From Brachionus plicatilis (taxonomy: Eukaryota > Rotifera > Eurotatoria > Ploima > Brachionidae), in the NCBI GenBank assembly GCA_010279815.1, contig QEOQ01000141.1, forward strand, positions 372,001-436,000: a stretch of 64,000 bases of DNA, given 5' to 3'. The notes below the pieces were generated by a model that saw only the letters and a program-made list of their open reading frames with translations, was not told where the DNA came from and ran no database searches. Shown piece after piece: positions 25,406 through 37,110 of this stretch; the first letter of the stretch is position 1, and every line of letters begins with the position of its first letter. The position numbers and the translations under genes were made by a program.

Positions 25406-25641
25406 TAGCAAAGTAAAATTTTTGATCAAATTTCAAGCGCTCAATCTTGCTCAAAAATTTTTAGATGTGCAATTAAATTTCATCGCAGATTTTTAATTTT
25501 TTTAATATTTCAAAGCTTTATTTTTAAACTTTTGAAAAAGGATTGTAATTTCTAAAAATGCAATGAAATATAATTGCGCATTTAAAAATGTTTGAGCAAG
25601 ATTGAGCGCTTGAAATTTGATCAAAAATTTTACTTTGCTAA
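25406..25641. repeat. Foldback MITE, family A copy 2
   Basis: The arms begin TTAGCAAAGTAAAATTTTTG and are mirrored by TTTTACTTTGCTAA on the right. They continue through AAGCGCTCAATCTTGCTCAA for about 95 nt. The centre shares CATCGCAGATTTTTAA and AAAAAGGATTGT with the copy at 10045-10225. It lies just after the glypican stop codon. Confidence 0.85.
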
Positions 25642-26649
25642 AAAATTATAATTCATTATTAACGACAAGTAATTAAATGTGAATAAATTTAAAATTATTA
25701 AAAATAGTTTCAGCTTATATGAAATTCGTTTAAAAATTGAATTTTAATTATGTTTTAATCTGAATGTCATTAAAACCGGATGTATTTTTCAACAAAAATT
25801 AACTTTTTCCTTTTTTTAGGCATGGCATAAATTGAACATTGCTCTTTTTAAAATCAGTGTTCATTTTTTACTGACATGTAGTTATTTGATTTAGTGACAT
25901 GTCACTAAATTCGTATAATTAAGTTATGTATTTTTTTTCCTCAAGCCTTTTGATTCTTTCATCTAATTGATTAATGTCTAAAGAAGTGTCAGAGTTATCG
26001 ACTTCAGACTTTTGTGACAATTTTAATTTACTATAATTCTGTTCTTCAATTTTTCCAAATTTTTAATAAAATTTATTAACTATTAAATAATTAAATCAAA
26101 CAAGCAGAATTTTTGCTTGCGTACCATGTATCATTTATCATAGTTTTCTAGTATATTCTAAAAAAATTGAGGTATTTTTTGATTGAAATCAAAATTTAAT
26201 TAATTATAGAGTATATGTCTTTAAAAAAATTAAATTTAAAAATTAACAGAATTACACAAATTATTAATCAAATTTATCTTATTAAAAATAATATTATGAT
26301 AATTAATTCAAAAATTGAATTGATTTTGTGTAAAAGAGGGAATGTGAAATTTCAAATAATTCAAAAATGAAAAAAAAGATTTTCATGAATTTTAGGTAAA
26401 AATCCAAATGAACCCATTTTACTTTCTTTTATAATTTTATATTATATTTTAAATATATCTTTAAAAGTCATTTTATTCAAATAACTCTAAATTTATCTTT
26501 TTTCGACATCTATAAGGGGATCTGAGTCTAATTTTTTATATGTTTCCATTTTATTCGAATATTCATACGCTACTACTAAAAAATCTTCGTTTGTGACTAA
26601 GCTAATTCTTACATTCATTTCACATAAGTATTTTGAATGGCTTTTTTTC
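25642..26649. other. Spacer between glypican and the helicase gene
   Basis: No gene was recognised. The sequence is AT-rich, with short stretches on both strands that do not look coding. Confidence 0.5.
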
Positions 26650-26903
26650 CAGACCTTGGGTCAAGTTTTTTTTTAAATATTTTTCAAAAAAGTCATTTCA
26701 AAGACTTTGAAATAAAAATGGCCGCCTTAATAACAACATGGAACGGCAAAAAATTCATGTGGCCGCCTTAATAACTACATGGAACGGCTAAAGACTTATT
26801 ATAAAAAAATAATTTTTCAAGTCAAGTTAATCAAGTCAAGTCACTGACTTGACTTTGAAAAGACTTTAAAATGACTTTTTTTTATGACTTCTGCCCAAGT
26901 CTG
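26650..26903. mobile_element. hAT-type MITE with perfect 8-bp target duplication
   Basis: A 254-bp element begins CAGACCTTGGGTCAAG and ends CTTCTGCCCAAGTCTG. It is flanked by TTTTTTTC on both sides (26642-26649 and 26904-26911). Inside, a roughly 30-bp unit starting GGCCGCCTTAATAA and ending ATGGAACGGC is repeated twice (26720-26790), followed by AAGTCAAGTC-type words. The ends match the element at 56109-56481, so these are two copies of one family. It is non-coding and lies upstream of the DDX60-like gene. Confidence 0.85.
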
Positions 26904-27398
26904 TTTTTTTCTAAATATTATTCTTCATAGAAAGAAATATTTATTGGAATTATTACCATACATTAAACAAACTTGTTTTTAAGACATAAGTTTAAGCCTA
27001 ATTAAAGTCAGAGTCAGGACTTTTTTTCTTAAAAAATCAAGTCATTAATCTGTCACATTTATTAATATTATATTCAGGGGGTTTCTTTTTTGATTTAACA
27101 CAGCGCTAAATAAATCAAATCGTCAAGTTTTTCTCCTGCTTAATCCCTGAATTAATCATCTATAAATGCAGTCTTTTCAAAAATGTATTTTTAGAATTAA
27201 AATTTTAACAAATTTTTGTTTTCGATGTACATGTAATGAAAAATAGCTTTATTTTCCTCTTGTTTTAAATTTAATTAAAATTCTTAGATGATCATTTTCT
27301 CGTTTAAAAGCAGTTAATAAAAAATTTAAAAACTAGAAAAATTGATTTAGTAAATTAAATTGAAATTTTGAATTTTTTAGACTAAAGATTTTAGAAAA

Positions 27399-30300
27399 AT
27401 GAGCATTTGTTTTAGAAAATGGTTCTTTTCCAGAGCCTCCGACTTTGTTGATATTGGATACAGCTTTGCTGGCTTTGGTACCCTTATTATCGAGGGTGAT
27501 TCATTGCTTAATTACATTTCTGCGGATTCTCAATCTGGAATAAATCGAAACTTAACAAAATTCTTCAACAATTTGAACGAATGCAATCTTGAAGATTATA
27601 GAATTGTGTTTTTTAGTCAAAAATCAAAGCAATTAAGTGATCATCTTGTGGAAATTTTTCTCAGACTTGAAGTAAAAGTTAACATACTTTCAGATTGGAA
27701 TGATAAAGAATGGACTCATTTTCTTGCCGAAAATAATATTAGTTTATTTTTGGTAAGTAAAGTTGATATTTTTAAGGAACTCGGTGCTCAGTTTGACTTG
27801 ATGCACCAAATTTGTGTCAAAAATAGAATTCAAGCGGCCCTAATTGATGATCTAAGATTCCAGAACATGAATGTTTTCGCGTCTGTTGTTATGGGCGAAA
27901 AAGTTGCTGATATTGCTTTAGATAAATACCAAAAAATAGCTCCTGAGCCTTCATTTTCCATTAAAAAAGACACAAATTTTATTAAAATCTATAAAATTAA
28001 CAACCATCATGTAACCGATTTACTTGAGTATAATCACAATGATTTGAATAATAATCCAATGTCTTTGATTAGCGCTGAGTTTACAAAATTTGATAGGAGC
28101 TTCAATTGGGAGCTAAAAATTCACTACAACCCTCAAACTAATAATGAAGATGCTCAAAAAATGCTTAAAAACAACCAAAAATATTATAGATATATGGAAA
28201 TTTATGCTTCTTCATTGGATTCTAGTAAAAATCTTCATCACAAACTTGTTACTCAAATAAATGACCCAACTGATAGCAAGACTAGCATAAAAATTAACAA
28301 AAAAGCTCTAGATTTAATAAATCAAAATTTAGAAACCAAAAAAAATATCAAAGAAAGCAAAGAATTAGAATTATTGAAAAACATTAAGATATCATGTTAT
28401 GACGATATTGATAAAAATTTGATGATGACCAAAACAGACCAATTTTCTTCAAATTTTTTGTTGGAACTGCAAAAATTAAAGATAAAATGGCTAAACTATG
28501 AGCCAAACAATACTGACAAAAAAATGAATACTTTAATTTTAATAGATCAGCTTTCTGAGAATAACCTTAGCAGACTTAGCGAGTCTGAAGTTTTTAATTT
28601 GTTAAATTTGCTCAAAAATCAAGGCTTTGAGAGCTTGTGCCACTATTATGCCAATCAGATACTGTCCCAAAACGATTGGGAAAAACTAAAAAAGTTTTGC
28701 CAAGATTTAAAAAATACATTCAACCATGACGCCTTGTTTCAGCTCAAATATTGTGGTCAATATTTGCCCCGCACTCTTGACTCAATGGACGATCCAAGAG
28801 TTTGTTTTAAACCAGACAGGTGGCAAAAAGATCTACTTGATATTGTAGACCGCAATGAATCGGCGCTAATTTGTAAATTTTCCCAAAGTTACAAATTAAA
28901 TTTTTTTAATTTCATAAATTAGGCTGTCCTACGTCATCTGGCAAGACGTTCATAAGCTATTACGCCATGGAAAAAATTCTGCGCCAAAGTCATCAAGATG
29001 TTGTTGTTTTTTTAGCGCCCATAAAGGCTTTAGCCAACCAGGTAGCGGCCGAAGTCTATGCTAGATTTTCTAAAGTGTATCCAAAAACTTTTGAAAAAAG
29101 TGTCTATGCCATGTCCATGCCTGACTATGCCATTAATAATCCTTTAAATTGCCAAATTTTAATCACTGTGCCTGCTTGCTTTGAAAGCATGATATGTGAC
29201 AATTCGAATGCTGAATGGGTCAAACTGGTCAAATACGTAATATTGGACGAAGTTCAAACTGTCAATGATCCTGGCATGGCGGAGAGTATAGAAAAAATCA
29301 TACACATGGTTGATTGTCCTGTTTTGATTCTTTCGGCAACTATTGGCAATCTGCACCATTTTTTTCTTTGGCTAAAAGATATCCATGAGTCCAAGGGTCT
29401 TAAGATTAACAAAATTGTTCACAAAGAACGATTTTGTGATCTGAAAAAATTTTTATTTGTTCCGAAAAAGAAAGTTGAAAAGCCTTTACTTTTAGCAGTT
29501 CATGAATTGTTTGGATATTCAAAAGAAAAATTTTTAGAAAATAGTTTGTCGCAAGATTTTCATCTAATGGCACCTGAGATTGTCGAAATTTTGAGTTCAT
29601 TGCAAAAAATTTGTTCTGTCAATGAGGAAAAAAAACAGCTTTTCAAAACAATTTTGCCAAATAAGTTTTTAAATTGTGTTAAATTGAAAAAAAAGGATGT
29701 TAAAGATTATGAAAATTTTTTGGTCACAAGACTACAAAGCTGGTTCACTTCGGGAGCATTGACCAAGTCCGAAATTGAAATTTTTTTTTCCGATATAAAC
29801 AAACAATGCGAGGAAAAAGGTTCACTAATAGATCAAGATGCAAATTCTCCCAATTGCCTTGTAAAGAATATTCCTGATTTAATCAATTTACTGCACAAGT
29901 CAAAAATGCTTCCAGCAATTATTTTTGTAAATTCTTGCGATGGTTGTGACCAAATGGCATTGGCTTTGACTGAATATTTAATAAATTTAGAAAAATCGGA
30001 CAAAAGTTTCATGGAAGCTGTCGAAAATGAGGAAAAGGTGGTGAAAAATATGAAAAAAAAGCGTAGCAAATGCTCTGGCGAGCAAGACCAGCAAGAAGAA
30101 GAAGAATGTGAAATTCCTCCTTTGATTGACAGATCCAAATACTCTTTTTTAGACCCAAAATATCAAATGGCAAATTCTGAGATAGAAAGTGAAATTAAAA
30201 TGCATAGATACAGAAATATACCAAAGATTTTTTTCGAGGCCTGGAAAAGAGGAATTGGCGTCCATCATGCCAATTATCACACCAAATTTAGAAGCTCAGT

Positions 30301-31400
30301 GGAATGTCTATTCAGAAAAAAACATCTCCAAGTTGTTTTTGCTACCGAAACTCTAAGTCTGGGTAATTATTTAAATTTTTTTTTTTTTAAGAAACCTTAT
30401 TGAATTAATGATATTAGGAATCAATATGCCGTGTAAAACAGTGGTGATACCGAGTGATTTGTGCTATTTAATTCCTATTTATTACCGGCATATGGTCGGC
30501 CGAGCTGGCAGACGTGGATTTGATACAATTGGAAACATTGTATTTTTTGGGGTGCCCAAGAACAAAATTAAGAATTTTATTGCTTCAAAAACTTCTAACA
30601 TTAGAGGCTCTTTCAGTCTTAATTTAAAATTGATTACACAATTTTCATCAATGCAATTTTATGATCCGAAAGCAATGAAGATTTTCGAATCATTTTTAAA
30701 AAATCCGATTGCTCGTCTAAGCAGTAATTATGAGCTGGAAAAGGCTCAAAAGAGTGTTTATATAAAAATTCAATATTTGATGACCAAGGCTTATATAGAT
30801 TCAAATTTTAATCCGAAAATTCATAAAGTTAGATGCTTGATTTTATTGAGAAATGAAAATCTGGCATCAATTGACCTAATGGATTTCATCCTAAGTGCTA
30901 GCTTTGACAAACTGGTATTGAACAAAGAAATGGAAGATATGTGTGATTTGATGTGCATTATTCTGAGCCATTTTTTGAAAATTAGAATTTTTTCCCAAGA
31001 ACAAGCAGCAGCACTTTCTCTTATCATACTTCCGGAAATAGGCGAATTGAAAAATTATTTAATTAATAAGGAGAATGAAATTGCTGATTTTGTTCAAAGC
31101 TTTTTGAATGATCAAGACGACATTGAATATTTTCTGAGAGGCTTCTCGAACTCGCTGCAAAATGTGCTCATGAAAAAAAATTCATATATTTACGATTTTT
31201 ACCGCAATGGAAACTTGGAAAAAATCGAAGAAATAAATAAGGTATCAGTGAACAGTTTATGGCATGCCATGAAAGAATTAAGATTTGTAACCAAAGCAAT
31301 TGAGCCATTGTTTGATTTCAAGTCTTCTCCTGTTGTACGTCAAGCATTTTCAATGTTAAGCAAAAAAGTTGAAAAAAGATTTTTTGAGATTAATAATTAA
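27399..31400 (+). CDS. DDX60-like SKI2-family DExH RNA helicase
   Basis: Three exons (27399-28872, 28923-30362, 30418-31400) give 1298 residues with correct splice phases. The N-terminus (LIIEGDSLLNYI) matches the DDX60 N-terminal region. Helicase motifs in order: CCPTSSGKTF (motif I, about residue 494), LAPIKALANQ (Ia), LDEVQTVND (II, about 599; DEVQ instead of the usual DEVH/DEAH), LSATIGN (III), VVFATETLSLGINMPCKTV (V, about 972) and YRHMVGRAGRRGFD (VI, about 998). A lysine/glutamate-rich insert lies near residues 850-880. In vertebrates DDX60 and DDX60L are interferon-induced antiviral cofactors; here only RNA helicase activity can be inferred. It is shorter than vertebrate DDX60 (about 1700). 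TTTTTTAG stands 19 nt before the ATG, a possible acceptor for an untranslated exon or spliced leader. Confidence 0.93.
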
Positions 31401-32175
31401 ACATTTTTTAAATAAAATTTTCATCTATTTAAAAGTTTTCTCTTTCTATCTTGGAGTCTCCTTATTAATTGGCATCCATTTTCGATTCTTGGAATCGAGT
31501 CCGGCAATTCTCCAAAATTTTTATTGCTGACTTCCAAAAATGCTTAAGTATAGTGGATACATTTTGACCATTGTTAATCGGTTAAGAATGTATCCTAAGA
31601 AGTTCCATTTATGCTGATCTCGCTTACCATATGAAAATCCGTCAGCACATTTTAGGTGTCTGTCTACGAAAGCAATAAATGCATCAAATTCGACATTAAT
31701 GCAAGGTACTTACTTATTATTTAAATTAATTTGCATTTTATATTACTTTATAATTAGCTATCGTAAACGAGGTAAAATTAAACAGTAATTGATAAGTTGG
31801 GTTTTACTTCAATTAAATTGTCATTAAATTATTAGAAACTTTCTAAATTATAGTTTTTCTATAACTAGAGAAAATTTGCTACCTAATTCTGATAGAATAT
31901 TTTTAATTAGATTTGAACAAAAACATTTGAGTAAGCGATTTTTTAAATTGAAAAAAATTTATTAGGCCGTGTAAATTTTTAAAAAAATGGGAGGTATTGA
32001 CAGAGCTGAATTAAGTTTTGAAATATTCGAATTCTTTTTATAGGCTTTTATTTTATTTATAGCGCCTTAAAATAGAAATGGGAATTATTTCTTTTTCTAA
32101 CTATTTATATTTTTTAGACAAAAAAAATTAAAATTTTTAGAATATATTAACATTCGTAAAAAAATTGTTTAACAT
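31401..32175. other. Downstream spacer of the helicase gene
   Basis: AT-rich, without coding signal. An AATAAA (TTTTTAAATAAAATTT, about 31407) soon after the stop could be the helicase poly(A) signal. Confidence 0.5.
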
Positions 32176-32416
32176 AGTAGTAGTAGTAGTAGTAGTTTAA
32201 ACTGCAGCTTAGATTTTATCTAAGCTTAAATCTAAAGATCTGTAGCAGTCGCTTCTTTTTGTTTCGACATCCAAACATCAAGCTTCGCTTTAAAACTATT
32301 AAGGCTCTTTGCATTTACCACATCTTCCGGGAGTTTGTTCCATCCATTCACGACTCTATTTGTAAAAAAGTTAAATCTAGGAAGACAATTCTTTACATAA
32401 TTAAAGATCTTTCAAT
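32176..32416 (-). pseudogene. 3' end of a non-LTR retrotransposon (ORF2 C-terminus)
   Basis: The minus-strand frame from 32396 to the stop at 32232 reads KNCLPRFNFFTNRVV, then NGWNKLPEDVVNAKSLNSFK and ends QKEATATDL. This is the conserved tail found at the end of many CR1/jockey-like LINE ORF2 proteins. It is followed on the same strand by a 3' untranslated piece ending in an (ACT)n tract (32178-32196 on the plus strand as AGT repeats). The frame closes with TGA at about 32416, so this is a 5'-truncated dead copy. Confidence 0.85.
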
Positions 32417-34540
32417 ATTTAACATTTTTTTAAATATCAAAAGTCACTTATGGCTTTATAAGCATTTATAAAATGATTGAAATCAAAATTGATAAAGAAC
32501 TTTAATTTTGATTTTGATCAATTCATTATACTCAATAGATGTATAGATGTATAAAGAGGGTAAAGTTAAATAAAGCTAAATGGAAATGGCAATTTAAAAC
32601 ATGTAAAAATTATTTGAAAAGTTATCTATGCAAACATATTGTAGATTTCATAGTTAAGACTAAACTGACCCAATCGATTTGAAATCGATTTTAGCTTAAA
32701 AAAAATATTAGTTTCAAAAAGAAGCGTAATAGAAAACTCAAGGCTAAGACTAGTACTTAAAGAATATAAATTTGAAATAAAAAACAACATTTTGTTCATT
32801 AAAAAATATATTAAACCAATAAATTTAACTAATTGAATAAAATATTTTTTACAAAACATAAATGTTTTGTGTTTAATAGTATATTTTTGGTAAAAAAAAA
32901 ATTAGTGGGCCATTTAAATTTCTCTTGCTTTATTGCTTCGACAAAAGCTGAATATTTTAAATACTTTTCAGAACAAATTTTCAAATACGATAAGAAATTT
33001 TTTTAAAATTTCTTTAATATTATCTTTGGAGGTTGTACAAAGATAAGTAGAAATTATTAGGTGGCTCTATTGACACATTGTGCTGCAATAAAATAATTAA
33101 ATGATACACACAAAAATTGAAATTTAGCTATGATGGCCTTCAAATTAAAAATGAAAATTACTTAAATCTAATCATGTGTAACATGTTACTATTAAATTAA
33201 ATTTTTCTATTTTAGATTATTTTAGATTTAAACTTTTTCATTTTGTTTATCTATGTGTTACTTTAATCTTTTTTCTTTTTTAATATTTTATTTAGCTAAA
33301 TGTCTAGGTTTCTTTTTCTTTCGTTTCTTTATATCTAATTCTTTTCTTCTCTTTTTATAATTCATAATTTAAACTTTAAAACTTTATCTATTGTTTTAAT
33401 CATTTCAAATCCTTTTTAATACCTCCTATTTTTTTATAACGGAATACCTAAGGTCATTCCAAACAGCCTGATAGAGATCTCAAATTATTCTAGTAAAAAA
33501 AATTTTAAATTTTTAACTCTTTTCGATTTTTATTTTGTTTATTTTTTTAATCTGAAGAAGCTTTAGCTAGGTTCATATAAATAAATAAATAACTTTCGAA
33601 AAGTCATAATACACGATCTTCCAAAAAATTCATCAATTCTTCGAATCAATTTTAGATTATTATTGTGATTGTTTAATTTTAGTTTTCAGAAATTAACATT
33701 TAAAAAATTACAAATCTTCCAATATTCAGCAATTCGATCTATTTTTAAAATTTGAAACTTCCTCCAACATTGTAAATTATAAGGCCTTTAATAAAATTAA
33801 ACTACTAACCGTAATGAATCGACTTTCTGAGTTGAGATCTTAAGGAAAAATTAAACGTTTTTTAATTTTAATTTAACTTCTTTTTTATTAGTTTTTGATT
33901 TTATTTACCTGAAGGAACTATATTTGGACTAAGATAAATACAAAGACTAAATATTGTATTCTCCTCTGATATTTTTAAAATTTTCTATGAATATTTTTTC
34001 TCAAGAGCAAATTACCCAAGTAAATCTCAATAACAATTGGGTAGAAGGGTTGAACATAAAAAAATTAAACTAAGCGAAGTTTAGCAAAATAAACTTCAAA
34101 TAAAATATAAACCAATATGATCAGAATTTGAATACAAATAATCAAAATATTTTGATCTTTATTATTATTTTAATTTTTAATTCTATTCTTAAAAATAAAA
34201 TTTACAATATCAGGTGGGAAACTGGTTCTAAAATTTTTTTGTGATGGACTTTTTTTTTTGTGTAATTGTTCGGTTTAGTTCGAAAACTGTTCTTGAATTT
34301 TCTATAAAATTTATGGTTGGGATAAAGTGGCTGTCAGTCGAATCAAACTTTGTGTCAATAAATTATATTATTGTAACACTTAATGTCAAAAGACGCTCCG
34401 AAATAATTTTTTTAATTTTTTTCGATTTTGGAGGAAAAAAATTGTCTATTATTTAAAAAAATAGATGATGTCTTGTAAGACATCTTGGTAAACCTGCTCG
34501 CCATAGCTTATTAAACTTATTATTATCATTATTTTTAAAA
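32417..34540. other. Spacer before the tRNA cluster
   Basis: No gene or bounded repeat was recognised. There is a small hairpin GATGTCTTGTAAGACATC near 34467. Confidence 0.5.
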
Positions 34541-34593
34541 ATATTCTGATGATTTTGTCTTTTAGTACCAGGATAATTCTTTATTTGAATAGA
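34541..34593 (+). promoter_or_regulatory. Conserved 5' flank shared by three tRNA-Glu genes
   Basis: Starting about 53 nt upstream, CTGATGATTTTGT, then TTTAGTACCAGGATAATTC and TTTATTTGAATAGA lead into the tRNA. Nearly the same block precedes the copies at 36123 and, on the minus strand, 52354. The genes at 36472 (-) and 48929 lack it. It is either a Pol III upstream element or a flank copied together with the gene. Confidence 0.6.
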
Positions 34594-34665
34594 TCCCGCG
34601 TGGTCTAGTGGTTAGGATTTGACGCTCTCACCGTCAAGGCCCGGGTTCAATTCCCGGCACGGGAA
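34594..34665 (+). tRNA. tRNA-Glu (CTC), copy 1
   Basis: The cloverleaf is complete: acceptor TCCCGCG / CACGGGA, anticodon loop CTCTCAC (anticodon CTC), T arm CCGGG-TTCAATT-CCCGG. Acceptor position 6-67 is a C·A mismatch. A run of T follows at 34669 as terminator. There is no intron. Confidence 0.95.
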
Positions 34666-34991
34666 AATTTTTTTAAATCATACAAAATAAGTATTCTTTA
34701 TTAAAATTTTACAAATTAAATACTCAAGTCAATCGCTTAAACCTTGATTATTAGTAAAATAATGAAAATATTCAATAAAATGGCATGATAAATTGTTGAG
34801 GGCAATTTTTTTTGTAATTTTCAGCTTTTTTTGCAATACTTTGTGATTTTTTTTATATTTATAAATCACCGCGAAAAGTTATAAAAACAACATTAACATC
34901 TTTTAAACAAAAAAATTATCCGTTGCAGATAAGTCAATAATTAATTGATCGTCAAATACAATTTATAAAGGTAAGAAAATAAAAAAAAAAA

Positions 34992-35063
34992 TCCGTGATA
35001 GTATAGTGGTGAGTATCCCCGCCTGTCACGCGGGAGACCGGGGTTCAATTCCCCGTCACGGAG
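34992..35063 (+). tRNA. tRNA-Asp (GTC), copy 1
   Basis: Acceptor TCCGTGA pairs perfectly with TCACGGA and the discriminator is G. The anticodon loop CTGTCAC gives GTC. T arm CGGGG-TTCAATT-CCCCG. A T-run terminator follows immediately. Confidence 0.96.
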
Positions 35064-36122
35064 TTTTTTTCCGACATAAAGAAATACACTTCAACAAGCT
35101 TAGACAATAGTATAAAAATGTGTTACATTAAAATCTAGTTCCTACCTTGAAGATAAATGCAAACCACATAATTTATAAAAATTTGATTTTAAACTTTTAT
35201 TAATTAGATAAAATAGTCGGTGAAATGTTTTGATGGAAAAATGAATGAGACTTTTTTTCATTGTAGGTGTTAAAAATTATGATATCAAAATTCTTATTTT
35301 GATAACATAGTATATAAAATGTTGACCAAATATTACAATTTTATAACACAATTGCATAGTAGCAGTAGGAGTAGTAATTTATACCTCGGCCCTAATGGGT
35401 GATGCTCTTAACAATCATGACGGTAATTTAAGCCATAAATCTTTATATTTTATTTGTGTAGTTGTATAATTGTTAACAATGTTTAATTCAAAAATTTTGA
35501 ATTTTTAAGTGACTTAACACATTTATCTTGATAATTTATAGGAATGATTTTTTTATTTTCAAGTTACAATGAGCAAATGAAATTGAATTCTTTTTACCTC
35601 AAATTAATTTAATAAAAAAAATGTTGATTACGAAATTCTCTTTTATTTGACAACCAATTTTTTTAATAATAACATAATTTTTGTAATTTAGAATTAAATA
35701 AAAACTTGGTAAGATTTCCAAATGATAATAAAAGTATTATCAGTATTAAAGTTGATAAAAAAATCTAGGGTGACTTGATAGAAAAAAATTTTTTTTTCAA
35801 CAGAAAGCAAAATCGGGGAGACCTCTTTTTTTAATAGAAATACTCTGCAAATTGGCCATTTTAAGTTATTTTTTATTATAAAAGAAGAAAATGCAAAAAG
35901 TGAAAAAAAATAAATTTTGATAGAATATTTAAAATCATGGCATTATTTTGAGGATTTAACAAATTCTAATTTCAGATTTCAAAAAAAAATTGGAGATTGT
36001 TAACTTATCAAATAATTAATATTATTTTTACTGAAAAAATGAGATAGAAGACTAGAAATTAAAATTTTATCAAACTGATGATTTTGTTTATTATATATTT
36101 AGTAACAGGATTATTTGAATAG
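35064..36122. other. Spacer between tRNA genes with a LINE-tail-like patch
   Basis: Near 35355-35410 a TAGTAGCAGTAGGAGTAG tract is followed by ATACCTCGGCCCTAATGGG. It resembles the 3' end of a LINE on the minus strand, like the one at 32.2 kb. Nothing else was recognised. Confidence 0.4.
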
Positions 36123-36194
36123 ATCCCGCGTGGTCTAGTGGTTAGGATTTGACGCTCTCACCGTCAAGGCCCGGGTTCAATTCCCGGCACGGGA
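36123..36194 (+). tRNA. tRNA-Glu (CTC), copy 2
   Basis: Identical in sequence to copy 1, including the C6·A67 mismatch, with the shared 5' flank and a TTTT terminator. It lies 206 bp from an inverted copy (36401-36472). Confidence 0.95.
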
Positions 36195-36400
36195 AAATTT
36201 TTTGGATATAAATTAATTTTCTTCTGCTTTTTTGTTTCTCTGATAACCATTTTTCCATGAAAAAAATTTAACCAAAATTTTCCTTATCATGATTTCTATG
36301 CATAAAAAATAAAATATTGATATTAATTGATCTTCCTCAAAAATCAAAATCTTTCTATTCTTTTCTAATTGAATATGTTCACCTAAATTCAAAAAATATT

Positions 36401-36472
36401 TTCCCGTGCCGGGAATTGAACCCGGGCCTTGACGGTGAGAGCGTCAAATCCTAACCACTAGACCACGCGGGA
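36401..36472 (-). tRNA. tRNA-Glu (CTC), copy 3
   Basis: A minus-strand copy, identical across the mature region. Its 5' flank differs from copies 1, 2 and 5. A T-run (AAAAATATTTTC on the plus strand) lies at its 3' side. It forms an inverted pair with copy 2. Confidence 0.95.
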
Positions 36473-37038
36473 TCTATCCATTTAGCGATTGTTTCGATAT
36501 TACATTAATATCATTGGAATCTTTTCATGTTATTAATGTACGGAAAGTGTTATGCAATTTTAATATTTACTAGCTAATTTTCAAGCGTTTCAATATTTTT
36601 CTAATCAATTAAACTGTTCCATTCTTTAATTTCAAACTTATTCTAATTAGAAGAAATAAAATATTAATGATTCAATTTTGTTCTTTTTCACCTTTCATTT
36701 AATATTAAAAACGTTCTTAGGTGTATTTTTTTTAAAGTCTAATTTCATTGTTTTTAAAATTTTTAATTTAGTATTGAATTTGAATTCAAAATTCAGATTT
36801 TTATTTTTTGAGCATAATTTTTTCCAAAAAAATGTTCTCTCAAAATAGTTATTACAAAATTCTCTGGCGTTCTAGTTAGGAAAAATTTATAGAAAAGCAA
36901 ATTTTATTTAATTTTAAATCGTTTTTTTAGTTTTTTTAATTATTTATTTATCTTTTTCATTTTTTTCAAAGTTTAACAATCTTAAATGTTCTTCTTCTTC
37001 TTTATAAGATATAATTAAAAAAATTTTCAAAAAAAGTA

Positions 37039-37110
37039 TGCGTCAGCCGGGAGTCGAACCCGGATCTGCTGCTTGGAAGGCAACAATGATAACCGCTACA
37101 CCACTGACGC
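37039..37110 (-). tRNA. tRNA-Gly (TCC), copy 1
   Basis: Acceptor GCGTCAG pairs perfectly with CTGACGC and the anticodon loop CTTCCAA gives TCC. T arm CCGGG-TTCGACT-CCCGG, discriminator A. A T-run follows on the minus strand. Confidence 0.95.

Noticed and set aside
34545..34557. CTGATGA upstream of tRNA-Glu as a C/D snoRNA box (tRNA-snoRNA pair)
   Set aside because: The first base is not a purine and no D box with flanking complementarity follows before the tRNA.
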